Source of the DNA: Catonia carolina
Taxonomy: Eukaryota > Arthropoda > Insecta > Hemiptera > Achilidae
NCBI GenBank assembly: GCA_035578175.1
Contig: JAQMRL010000002.1
Span: 79,261,325 to 79,325,324 of the forward strand
Length of the DNA: 64,000 bases
Reading direction: 5' to 3'
Below the pieces are notes generated by a model. That model ran no database searches. It worked only from the letters and a program-made list of their open reading frames with translations, and was not told where the DNA came from. The translations under genes were made by a program, and so were the position numbers. Positions 1-12,000 of the stretch are shown piece by piece (position 1 is the first letter of the stretch; every line of letters begins with the position of its first letter).

Positions 1-235
1 GGTAACTGGTACAAAATTTCTGTATAGCTTCGTGTACCGTGGGAGTGTTCGTGTCTCTGTGCAATATAGTGTTGGATATGTACCAAGGTGAGTCCATGAT
101 GTTTCGAAGTATTTTTGACTGAAACCGTTGAATTATTTCAATGTTACTGTGACTTGCTGTGCTCCAAAGTTGTATCCCATATGTGCACACAGGTTTAAGT
201 ACAGTTTTATAAATTAGCAATTTGTTTTGTACCGA
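1..235 (-). mobile_element. LINE fragment, Jockey-like RT C-terminal region
   Basis: Read on the minus strand, this stretch is open for about 75 codons up to the window edge. It encodes the region after the RT palm of a non-LTR retrotransposon, with the readable segments LIYKTVLKPVCTYGIQLW, IQRFQSKILRNIMDSP and TPTVHEAIQKF. This pattern (TYG.QLW followed by IQRFQSK.LR) is typical of Jockey-type LINEs in insects. The frame runs out near 235 at a TAG and the element is truncated there. It is a 5'-truncated or broken piece, and the rest lies left of the window. The clade call is from pattern memory, not from an alignment. Confidence 0.75.
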
Positions 236-336
236 CTATTAATCTAATACAATTTTTTTGTAGTTTTGCCCGTGGACTGCCGTTTTTCGGGGATTTTTAA
301 AAAATTGTAACAAATCAACCATTGGTGATTAACCAG

Positions 337-535
337 CGTGAGCAAGCGACCTGCTGCTACTTCTGCGCGTCGTTGTTAGTTATTAGTTCGTTATTATAAC
401 ACGTAGGTTTTTTTTAAATTTTACTTAAGAAATAAAAAAGTAAATTGGTTATTAGAAATAGGTAATTTTAGTTTGTAAGAATTTAACTTGTAAAATTAAT
501 TTCATTATTTTTATATATTATCATCTTATATATAT
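337..535. repeat. Left arm of a ~200-bp inverted repeat
   Basis: This arm begins AGCGTGAGCAAGCG and is matched in inverted orientation by 1228-1424, with few mismatches. The two arms enclose an RT-tail fragment. No clear target-site duplication is visible outside the arms. This could be a long-TIR DNA element that acquired a LINE fragment, or an inverted duplication of a repeat into which the LINE inserted. Confidence 0.75.
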
Positions 536-554
536 ATAATATTTATATATTATT

Positions 555-1160
555 ATCGTCTCAAATAATGGGAGTGCTAAGCTAGAAGTTCTAAATAGAG
601 TGAATAAAGGATCCTCCTTCTTTTACCAAGTGCGGAACCTAGTCTGGGATAATACAGTTCCCATAAGAGCCAAACAGACCATGTTTAAAACATATCTTCT
701 TCCAATAATGACATATGGCCTAGAAAGCTGTGTCTTATTGAAAGGGGACATTAGCAAATTACAGGCATGTGAGATGAAATTTTTAAGATCAGCCTTGCAG
801 AAGACCAGAAGAGACAAGGTCAGAAATGAATATATAAGAAGAGATATGCAGGTGACCTTAACGATGGAAGAAAGATTACGTACCGCAAGACTCAAATGGT
901 TTGGACATGTACAAAGGATGCCAGAGGCACGTATCCCCAGACAGTACTTGGACATGGAGGTATCTGGAAAGAGACCCGTTGGACGTCCCAGAAGAAGATG
1001 GACTGACCAAATAAGGGATGATCTCCTAACAAAAGGAATGACACTACAGGATATCAGAGTACAAAAGGTATATCAAGATAGAGATAGATGGAGGCATATC
1101 GTCCACTCAAATCCTACCCGGCCTGCTGGAAGGATACCCAGATGATGATGATGATGATTA
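555..1160 (+). mobile_element. LINE 3' fragment (RTE/RT-endonuclease-like tail)
   Basis: An open frame from about 561 to 1145 encodes the C-terminal part of a non-LTR reverse transcriptase. Recognisable segments are LNRVNKGSSFFYQVRNLVW, YLLPIMTYGLESCVLL, RLRTARLKWFGHVQRMP and GKRPVGRPRRRWTDQIRDDL. The catalytic palm is missing. The stop codon is followed directly by a short (GAT)n run at 1142-1157, as expected of LINEs ending in simple 3' repeats. It sits between the arms of the inverted repeat 337-535/1228-1424. It cannot be autonomous. Confidence 0.75.
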
Positions 1161-1227
1161 CTTACATTATAATGATAAAGACGTTTGACTGAAGAGAGGT
1201 ATGTTTTCTTAAATTTAAAAAAATTTT

Positions 1228-1424
1228 CACCATATAATGATAATATATAAAAATAATAAAATTAATTTTACAAGTTAAATTCTTACAAACTAATTACGTA
1301 TTTCTAATAACCAATTTACTTTTTTATTTCTTAAGTAAAATTTTAAAAAACCTAAGTATTATAATAACGAACTAATAACTAACAACAACGCGCAGAAGTA
1401 GCAGCAGATCGCTTGCTCACGCTA
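1228..1424. repeat. Right arm of the ~200-bp inverted repeat
   Basis: This is the reverse complement of 337-535 with scattered substitutions. It ends CGCTTGCTCACGCT, the mirror of the outer end of the left arm. Confidence 0.75.
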
Positions 1425-1459
1425 GATAACATCGATGGTGTAAAAGTCGATATATTCGA

Positions 1460-2510
1460 TAATGTGACAACATTACGACTATGAGTGTACTCTATTAGAT
1501 TCAGAATGAACTAAATTAAGTGACACCATAGACGGCAATCGTATACAATACGAGCTAATCGATATAAAACCAAGTGAAATAGGCGCCCGTATCGTATACG
1601 GGTGCCAACGTGAAAGTGTTAAATTAATGTGTTTACATTGGAATCTGTTTAATTGAGAACAATAAGCAACCCCATGGCCCAATGGGATAAGGATGTATAT
1701 TACGTGTAAATGAGGTGTAATCCTGTACCGACTTTGAGAGTATGGTTAATTGAACCCAAACCATCAAAGTACACTGGTAACCACTGTCTAGTATTCAAAT
1801 CCGTATAAAAGTAACTACTTTTATTAAGATTTCAACCAGGAACGTTCATCTCCGAAAAATGCAGAAAAACACGAAACACATAAAACGAAAAAGAAGTTAT
1901 AAATATTACTGTCAAATAACCGCACAAACAAAGCGATCTGGAATACAAAACAGTACGACATATACAACCGAACTATTTACTGAATGAAAACGATTACCGA
2001 CAAAATACGAAAGAAAACAATTATTACAAAGTAGAAATAACTATATTATTTACAAATATCAAATACAGAATAACTACAAACCTCATATAACGACGAAAAA
2101 ATCGCGACAAAGTACACATGTACATCAGCAATAATACACCCTCAAACACGGCTCAATGTTTTTCAACATAGTTCACGAAATATTCAACAGATTTCGCTGC
2201 AAGCATAGAAAATTAAACTACATAAAATATAGAATGAATCTGTGCAACCAAAGCTCGATATAACCTGGTCTGAATCTTACTACAGAATTTAATGAGGCGG
2301 CCCGAGGTATACTCGGGCTTCTGACAACCGCGATTTACGCTCACGCCGAGCTATACTCGGGCCTAGGCTTCAAAGTGTTAACCAGAAGTAGTGAAAAGAA
2401 TAATTCTTTTCAATTATATAATAATAATAATTAAGAATTAATAATAATTCTTCAATTATTGAAGAATTAACTGAAGTGTTACAATTAATTTAAGGTTAGT
2501 GCCATTACAA
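1460..2510. other. Non-coding AT-rich stretch with small GC-rich palindromes
   Basis: No gene is seen here; SINE-A 1636-1855 lies inside it. Short GC-rich hairpins stand out against the AT-rich background: GGCGCCCGTATCGTATACGG near 1582, GCCCGAGGTATACTCGGGC near 2309, and GCCGAGCTATACTCGGGC near 2344. Confidence 0.5.
1636..1855 (-). repeat. SINE-A, 5'-truncated copy
   Basis: This is a diverged copy of the SINE-A family, which is complete at 26362-26678. The body is present (AACAATAAGCAACCCCATG, then TATGGTTAATTGAACCC). The tRNA-like head is lost after a degraded B-box region near 1830. Confidence 0.7.
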
Positions 2511-2512
2511 TT

Positions 2513-2829
2513 TTTTTTTTTATAATCCTTAATGTGTGTACGTTGCAATCTGTTCATTTCAGAACAATAAGCAACCCCATGACCCAACGAGATGAGGATG
2601 ATATGAATGAGGTGTAGTCTTGTACAGACTCAGGTCGACCATTCCTGAGAGAGTATGGTTAATTGAACCCCAACCATCAAAGTACACCGGTAACCGCCGT
2701 CTAGCATTCAAATCTGTATAAAAGTAACTACCTTTACTAGGATTTGAACCAGGAACCTTCGTCTCTGAAAATCAGCTGTTAAACAGCTGATTTGGGGACG
2801 ACTTTACCTCTAGACCAACCCGGTGGGTG
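2513..2829 (-). repeat. SINE-A (tRNA-derived), near complete
   Basis: On the minus strand the head carries an A-box-like TGGTCTAGAGG and a B-box-like GGTTCAAATCC, the internal RNA polymerase III promoter layout of tRNA-derived SINEs. The body and a short A-rich 3' tail follow. An imperfect duplication (TGTCATTAAGAT on the right, TGCCATTACAAT on the left) flanks the copy. It lies just upstream of an importin alpha exon. Confidence 0.75.
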
Positions 2830-2925
2830 TCATTAAGATTGAAAAATAATTTTTTTGATGATTATTAGTTTGTTAATTATATTTCGTATACGGTTTGTTA
2901 ATTTGAATTGTTTATAATGTTACAG

Positions 2926-3060
2926 GTACAAACAGCCGCACTTCGCGCGGTCGGCAATATAGTTACTGGTACAGATGAACAGACGCAGGTAGTCCTAAAC
3001 TACGACGCGTTATCACACTTCCCTGCCCTCCTCACACATCCTAAAGAAAAAATCTGCAAG
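2926..3060 (+). CDS. Importin alpha exon (ARM repeat region), 45 codons
   Basis: The acceptor is TGTTACAG/GTACAA and the donor AAG/GTTCGT. It encodes [11 protein letters not shown] through HPKEKICK. The donor lacks the usual A at +3 (GTTCGT), so it is somewhat weak. Confidence 0.93.
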
Positions 3061-6000
3061 GTTCGTTATAATTAACTACAGTTCAGCCGTTGTTAGTTTG
3101 CTCCTGCTGTCAAACAAACCAAAGCCAGCTACTACAGGGTGCACGCTAGGGTCCACCACTCTATGAATTTCGTATTCCTATTAAGTTAACTATGTTTTAA
3201 ATTATAACTACTTAAAACATCAGTCATGATATATGATGTAGGTCTTAACAATTTCATTTATAAAAATACTTTTAAAAGTATTTTGCATTTGTATAGGTCA
3301 ACAGCCGAAAGGCTGGTTTGAACCTGTAGAGGTTTTACTAAGTAAAACCGAGGAGTAAGGTGGTTTACCATTGCCTTCCTCACTGAGTTAAAAGAGTATG
3401 CTTATCAGCATGCCAGGCCCTCCGAAAAGCACTCACTTTCCACCCTACAAATGACAACTTCACTTCATTTACCACAGGGTCTGACTGCATAGTGAAATTT
3501 ATTACTCTCAGAGGAGATAACTCTGACTAGTGTCTTTTACACCTCTACCTCTTCTGTTCTTAAATAGTTCAGTCATATAAGTGGCTGACTATGTGATAAG
3601 AAACAGAACTATTTTTTTTAGCGCTGGACCAAACAGATAGAGTGCAATTAAAATAACACTCCGCCTGCCCATTTTGGGCATAATTTTGCATTTAAATACT
3701 TTTCAAAATATTTTGTTGTTACTTTTTAATCAGCGTGTACTCATTTTTATATAATGCGCATGCGAAGTGACGTCATTATTTGTTTACATTAGGAGCAAAC
3801 TCAGAAAGGCTGGACTTTAGTTGGATTTTATGTAAAAATAACTTTTGGCGGGGGGGGGGGGAATGGGTGAAAACAAAGAAAGCAGGTTGCATGTTTTCAT
3901 ATTTCCAGCGTCTACCGACAAAGAATGTTTCCATGCAATTGAATGAGTATGTGCACAATAATAGCAGGATTGCATGGGCTGCCAGCGTCGGCAAATTTAC
4001 CAGAATAAATCTGGTATTCTTTTCACCCAGGTTCTGTCAGGCTACGGGCGCTAACAATAGACATCGAGGCCTTAATTCCCAGTGTGTTGTTGCCCATAAC
4101 GGACAGTGTGTTGCTGCCCATAACGGACAGGTGGAGTGTCAAATTATTTACACTCACTCTGTTCGTTGCAGGGCTAAAATAAATAGTTCTGTTTCTTATC
4201 ACATGGTCAGCCAATTAAATGACTGAATCATTTAAGAACAGAACAGGTAGAGGTGTACTGTGACACTAATCAGAGTTATCTCCTCTGAAAGTAATGAATT
4301 TCATTATACAGCCAGACCCTGTGGTGAATGAAGTGAAGGTGTCGTTTGCAGAGTGGAAAATATGTGCTTTTCAGAGGGCCTGGCATGCTGATAAGCGTAC
4401 TTTTCCACTCAGTGAGGAAGGCAAAGGTAAACCACCTCACTCCTCGTTTTACTTAGTAAAACCTCTACAGGTTCAAACCAGCCTTTTGGCTGATGACCTA
4501 AACAACACATATGGGATAAAAGAAATAAATAATTTTTTTTTTTTTTTTGTTTTTCGTCTTGACTCTTTTGCGATTTTTGCTAATGCGGATGGTAATAAAT
4601 TGCGTAGTAATAGAAATAACGAAATTATGTTATAAAATTGTATACTGTGGACAATTTGAACTGGCACAACTCTTGCTCTACGTGTACACACAGTTCCGCA
4701 TAAAATATATATCCATAACCCAATCTTTCAACACGGTCTACAAATTTTAATGTACGCAAATGCCCACAACCTTATTTCAATGTACAAAGGTACAAATAAT
4801 TATTTCATTATAAAATATGTATTTAATTTGTCCCAGTAAAAATTTAAATTATAAATTACAAGAAGTAAACTGCAAAAACTCACTAAACTATACTCTACAG
4901 ATGCACGCAACTAACTAAAAAGATTGGTCTGAATTTAAATAATGAACAGAAAATTATATACGAAAACAAATTAGTCACATCATTACGTCTGACAGTTTAT
5001 TAATAACAACAGTGAAAACAAAGCGTAGTGACCGTGCGTGAGTCGTACATTAGAGTAGCGATTGTATACTTCTGTGACTGTACCGTCGTTGCATGGTAAG
5101 GGGCGAAGAGTGGAGGAGTAGATAAACACCGAAGCTGCTTGTGCCAATTCTAATTGTCCAAGGTATAGGGTGGAGCGCGCGGTAATTTGCTAATTTGGGA
5201 GTGAAATAAAAAAAAAATAATGAACTTTTAAAAACTTTATTTTATAATTTTACTTACATTGAACAGTAATGGAATTTACAAATTACTTGGTTTTAAATAT
5301 TTTATCTGGCAAATGTTGACCTTCGCTATCCACACACTTCTGCGTACGTTTTCTGAAGTTCTCATGCACTCTTTCAAGCATGTCGACTCGTATTCTGGTA
5401 ATCTCAGCGTAAATATTGTTCCTTAGGTCTTCCAGGTTGTTGGGACGGTTGCAATACACCTTAGACTTCAGGTAACCCCAAAGGAAAAAATCGCATGGGG
5501 CTAAGTCTGGTGAGCGTGCCGGCCAGTTCAGATCATCCCTCTGAGAGATAAGCTGTTCAGGAAACGTTTCCCTCAAAAAGTCATGGTAACTCTCGCTGTG
5601 TGTGCAGTGGCACCATCTTGTTGAAACCATGTATCCTCTAATTGCATTGCCTCGAGAGCTGGCTGGAAAAAATCCTGCAGCATAGTTAAGTAACATTCGG
5701 AATTCACAGTTGCCTGAAAAAAGTAAGGGCCAATGATGCCTATTCTGGATAAGGCACACCACACAGTGACACGGTCCGAATGCAGAGGTCTCTGGTGAAC
5801 TTCTCTAGGGTTTGTTTCGCTACAGTACCGCATGTTTTGTTTGTTTACACACCCACTGAGGTAAAAATGTGCCTCATCAGAAAAGAACACAATAGCGTCA
5901 CGGGGTATAGATGCAAGCATGTCTTCACAAGATGTTCGTCGTGTTAAATAATCCCCTGCTGACAATTATTGGACCATGCACGTTTTATACGGGTGAAAAT

Positions 6001-9000
6001 TCAGTTCCTATGAAGAATCCGGTGGAGAGAACGTCTTGAAATGCCAAGAGCAAGTGCTTGCTTCCGAGCAGAGTGTTTTGGAGATTGCAATACTGCTGCT
6101 CTAACTCGTTTGATGTTTTGTGGTGTTGTAACACTTCTCTCAGGTCCTCTTTGTACAGATGACACATTCCCTGCTGTTCCGAATGCATTTACCCAATTTA
6201 CAACTGATTGCCATCCAGGAACACGTGCGCGTGGGGGAACAGTGTATCACAAACAAAGAGCATGTTGCATTGCAATGATCGAGTGGTTATTTGAAAAATA
6301 CGCTTCAACACAAAATGAACGCTCCTCATGTGTCCACTGCATGATGGCAACTGAAAAGCAGCTGAAGACAAACTTCCCGTCAGCCACAATAAGCAACGCC
6401 CACTCTCCCCTCTCTTCGACCAACAGCACTGCCACAACCTGCAACTCAAAAAAGCATTTACCACACTCCACCCTGTATAAAAACAACCGATATATCAGCT
6501 GTAACAGGTCAGTGAAAAAATTATACGATAGAATTAATCAATAAAAGTTTGTTTTGATGATTTATTTGTTATCGTTTTTTGTTTTTTTTTTCTTACAGGA
6601 AGCAGTCTGGTTCCTTTCTAATATAACTGCCAGAAACCAACACCAAGTTCAAGCCGTTATCGACGCTGGTCTCTTACCGAAAATTATACAGAATCTCAGC
6701 AAAGTAAGTAATGTCTGGAAAACAACAATGAATTTTTTTTTTGCAGGTCTCTCATTTGTCCTGTATTAGGACTGAACTGAGTTTGTTTTTTTTTTCAATA
6801 CAATATTTCATTCAAGTTTTATTATGAGTATGTGGAAATAAAGTAAACTTAAATAAACTGACCACTGCACCACAGCCGATGTGTGGTGTAGTGGTCAGCT
6901 CAACTAGGCTACTATGCTGGGGTCCTGGGTTCGATTCCCGGTCAGGTCTGGCATTTTTTTCATCTGTAAATTACCACCACATATCATTACCTATGCGCAA
7001 GCCCAAGCCTTATGTAGGCATCATTACTCAATAAGAAAAAAAAGTCATTATGTGGCTTCCTCTCTGGTAAAATATTCCGGAGGTAAACTAGTCCTCCGTA
7101 CTATCAGAGAGAGAGAGAGAGTAACTCATCAAAAAAAAAATGTACAGTGTTGTAGGTATGTATAGGTAACGCGCTATAAGTTGACGATTGCGGCTATAAT
7201 GCGGTGGGAGGAGGAGAGTATAAGTCTATCTATCCTACTTACATCTATCAACCCGAAAGCATAAGATGTCATGGTTAGAGCTATCGCGCTATGATGTATT
7301 TAGAAAAGCACATATAGTAGCACTTCCAACCCCCCCCCCCTCCCGCATAGTCCAGTCTTACTCTTGCTGACGATCGTCAACTTATGTTTTTTTTTTTTTG
7401 CGCCCTGGAGGCTCCAGGAGGAGTATAGGACATGTCGTCAGACATAACACCTGAAATACATATAAGAATCACACAATGTATAGCCACTATCAAGAAAGAA
7501 ATTCTTGTACGCTACAAAAAATTTCAACAATCAAGTCATTTTTCAGATTTTTTTTTAGACGAATTCAAATCCTCACAAAATTTTAAAAATTAGGGTAATT
7601 TATTCATGAATTTTCTCCCTGCATAAGTAGGTTTTTGTTCAAACAATTTTGTGGAGTGATTAGCCACATAATAATCAATCCTGTGTCTCATGTTATGATT
7701 GTGAACATTGAAATTCTGCATAAAATTATTTTGCCTAACATACATAATCACCTGAAAGATGTAGAGAGAGGGAACTGTAAGCAATTTAAACTGTTTAAAT
7801 AGTGGTGTGGATGAGGTTAGCTCCCACCATACACCTAATAGCTTTATTTTGAATTTTAAAAACCCTATTCATATTACCCATGCTAGAATTACCCCATTCT
7901 AAGATACCATAACGGATATGAGAGAGCTATTGTGGTACCTATAGCTGTAAATAATGACTTGTGCAAGATAATACAGCGTGGAGAACTGCATTAAACCAGT
8001 CGAGAGACGGATGACGAAAAATGATGTAATTAAATCGTGCAAAAATGTTTTTCGTATTTTGATTTGTTTTAGAGACATTTGAGAGTTACAGGTGATTTCA
8101 GACTGCCGTAATCTTGTCAAATAATTATTTATTATTTACGTATTGATTATAATCTTATCTGGTGTAATTTTCTGCTGTTAATTAATAATAATAATAATAA
8201 TTTTTTTGAGATAATTTGTTATAACTGTTGAGTTTGCTTTACTAGTTCAATAAAAGCAAATAAGAAACGTATATATGTAAAATTCGACGTGTGTGTATGT
8301 TCCCCTTTATCTTACTGAACCAATTTTCATGCAGTTTATTTTATGTTGTAACTATGATGCCGGTGCAGGTTTTAGGTTATTGAAACCCTTAAAAAGTTAG
8401 CCCTAAAGGGTTGAAAATAATGTTTATGTCGTAGATTAAGGCTTTTTATGATGTTAGCTAATCTCAGCTGCTTTTAAACCAGCTGATGTGATTCAAATAA
8501 AGATTTGTCATAAATAAAGTGATATGATTTAGCAAATAGCGACGTGGTGCTAAGGATCAGCTGGTGACAACATCACATATATGATAATTTTATTCTATTT
8601 TATTATGTAGATACGATTTTGTATTGTTGATTATTTTTTACTTTCTCTTGCCTATATGAATATATAAGAAGGAAAGTATTGTTTTCATGTCGATTTTTCA
8701 AAATCGAGTTTTCACCGGATCTATACGTTTTCAGACCCCCTGAACCCAAAAAACATGTTTTTAGCAATTGGTCTGTGTGTGTGTCTCTGTGTGAACAGAC
8801 AATAACGGAACATCGTACGAACTTGAAACTTAACTTACATACTACTACCGGACCTGTACGAACATTTTCGTCAAAATCGGTCAACTGGAAGTAGTAGTTT
8901 ATTCGCGTAATTTTTCACTTTTTTGCCATTTTCTCAAAAATCCTACGATTTTCCTATGATTTTTTTAAAAATCGCCTGGTTTACTAAATTTTCTATTCTG

Positions 9001-12000
9001 TACAAGATAGGGTAGGCATCATGTTTGCTGAAATTCTTGGTGAGGCTGTTTTTATGTATAAAAAGTGTTTTTTTAAGATTACGGCTTTAATATATATTAT
9101 AGCGCAAAAATTTATATAAAAAAATGTAGAGAATTTAAAATTCTACAACTTTTATTTCAAACATTTTTTTGTATAACGCTTAGTTTAGCGGTAATTAGCG
9201 ATGTTCTGTTTTTTCACACAAAAACGTGTAAAAAATTGATTTTTTAAAGATTTCGGCCTAAGTATGCATTTTATGACAAAAGTGTATATAATCGAATTTA
9301 TAGAATATTAAAAGATCTACAACTTTTTTTTTATTTATTTCTTTTTTTTTTTTATTTAACGTCGCATCAACTACAAGGTCATTAGCGACGACGTTGGGGT
9401 GTAACTGTGTGTGATGAGGATGAAATTATTTTTTGTAACGTATGAAAATATGCCATGCCTGAGTGGGATTCGAACCCAGGACTGCATGATGAGAGGCGAG
9501 CACGTTACCAGCTGCGCCAATGCGGCCGGCACTACAACTTTTATTTAGAGCATTTTTCTCTACAGAGCCTAGTTTAGCGTGCAAGAGTGATTTTTCCGTA
9601 TTTTTAAGGCAAACTGAGATCGATTTTCATTTTGCATCTTTCATATATGATTAAAATTAGGTTATATTAATTGAGGTTAGTTTTTTGTTTATTTCTAATG
9701 TTTTATTACTAATGTTAGGTTTATTGTTAATTGTTTGCACTGGCAAGAGAAAGTTGTGTGAGTGTTTCACACCAGATTTTTCATAATTTTTCATCGGTAA
9801 TGAAATTAGAAAAGGAGTATATTTGAGAGCGTGTTATATGATATTTGACCTTTCATTATTGCATGAAATAAGTCAATTTTATAGTGTTAAACTAAATTTC
9901 ATGAGATATCTTGTTGATGTATTAAAAGAAGGGGTAAGCCCAGTATATCAAGCCATGTATAGTACATTTGTTTTAGGAAGAAGCTTGTAAGGGGAGGGCG
10001 AGTAGGTAGAGTAGGGATAGTTTCAACGGGGCAAGTGTTGTCTCCTTCTCACTTAATGATCATTCCCTCTCTTTCTAACTGTATACTACTGTTACAACTA
10101 CGAGGTGCTTCCTCCACCACTAAACAGAACAGCTCAGCGGCACACAGCGTTGGAGGGAGAGCTTCTAGCTAGAACAAATGACCTATAGGTTGCCATGACA
10201 TAACAATCACTCGATAAGTATTCTTTCTTTTTTACTTTCTCTTGCCTATATGAATATATAGAAAGGAAAGTATTGTTTTCATGTCCATTTTAACAAATAC
10301 ACTCTTCACCGGATCTACACGTAAACAGACCCCCTCAACCCACACAAACATGTTTTTAGCAATTGGTCTGTGTGTGTGTGTGTGTATACAAAATATCTCA
10401 AGAATGGAACATCGTACAAACTTAAAACTTGAAACTTAAGTTACATACCACTACCGGACCCGACACGAACATTTTCATCAAAATCGGTCAACCGGAAGTA
10501 GTAGTTTATTTGTTTAATTTTTCACTTTTTTACGATTTTCTCAAAAATTGGTCCTATGATTTTTTTAAAATACGCCTCATTTACTACATTTTTTATGCTC
10601 TACAAGATAGGGTAGGCGCCATGTTAGCTGAAATTCTTGGTGAGGTTGTTTTCATGTAAAGAAATTGTTTTTTTAAGATTACGGCTTTAATATGCATTTT
10701 AGGGCAAAAATTTACATTTACAATTAAAGTTGTAGAGAATTTAAAGTCCTACAACTTTTATTTCAAACATTTTTTTGTATAACGCTTAGTTTAACGGTAA
10801 TTAGCAATTTTATATGTTTTTCTCATGAAAACGTGTGAAATATCGATTTTTTTAAGATTTCGGGTTTAGTATGCCTTTAACTACAAAAGTGTATGTAATC
10901 AAATTTATAGGAAATTAAAAGATCCACAACTTTTATTTAAAAAAATTTTCTCTACAGAGCTTAATTTAGCGTGAAAGAGCGATTTTCTGTATTTTTAAGC
11001 CAAACTGAGTTCCTTTTGTTTCCTTTTGTGTTTTTCACTCATGATTAAAATAAGGTTATGTTTATTGAGGTTAGTTTTTTGTTTATTTCTAATGTTTTAT
11101 TACGAATGTTAGGTTATATTGGTCATTATTTGCATTGGCAAGAGAAAGTTGTGCGAGTATTTCACACCAGATTTTTTCATAATTTTTCAACAGTAATGAG
11201 ATTAGATAAGGGATTTATTCGAGAGCGTGTTATGATGTTTGAACTTTCATTATTGTATGAAATACGTCGATTTTATAGTGTTGAACTAAATTTCACGAGA
11301 TATCTTGTTGATGTATTAAAAGAAGGGGTAAGCCCAGTTGCCATGATGTATCAATCACTTGATTTGTATTCTTTATTTTTTTTATTTTTTTAGGGTGATT
11401 TCCAGACGCAAAAGGAAGCTGCGTGGGCGATTAGTAATTTGACAATCAGCGGAAACAGGGAGCAGGTCGGTAGGCTTATACAGGAAGGCGTTATCCCACC
11501 GTTCTGTCTCCTGCTGAGCTGTAAAGACACGCAAGTGATTCAAGTCGTACTGGACGGTATAAACAACATGCTCAAAGTCGCTGGACCTCATGTCGACGCG
11601 CTCGCAAACATGATCGAGGAGTGCGGAGGTTTAGATAGAATCGAATTGCTCCAGAGCCATGAAAACGTTGATATTTATAAATTAGCTTATGACATTAAAG
11701 AGCAATATTTCTCGGATGTAAGTATATATGATCATTTACTACGTACCTATTATTTGTATGTCAAAATTTATTTATTTATTACTTTCTCTTGCCTATATGA
11801 ATATATAGGAAGGAAAGTATTGTTTTCATGTCGATTTTTCGAAATCGAGTTTTTACCAGATCTATACGTTTTCAGACCCCCTGAACCCAAAAAACATGTT
11901 TTTAGCGATTGGTCTGTGTGTGTGTGTGTGTGTCTGTGTCTGTGTGTGAACAGAATATCTCAAGAACGGAAGATTGTACGAACTTGAAACTTAAGTTACA

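Noticed and set aside
4294..4635. Frame [18 protein letters not shown]... seen at several loci
   Set aside because: It tracks family C copies and is broken differently in each.
8679..8894. Recurrent frame reading [15 protein letters not shown] in several places
   Set aside because: It appears in every copy of the Helentron-like repeat with variable frames. A repeat by-product, not a gene.
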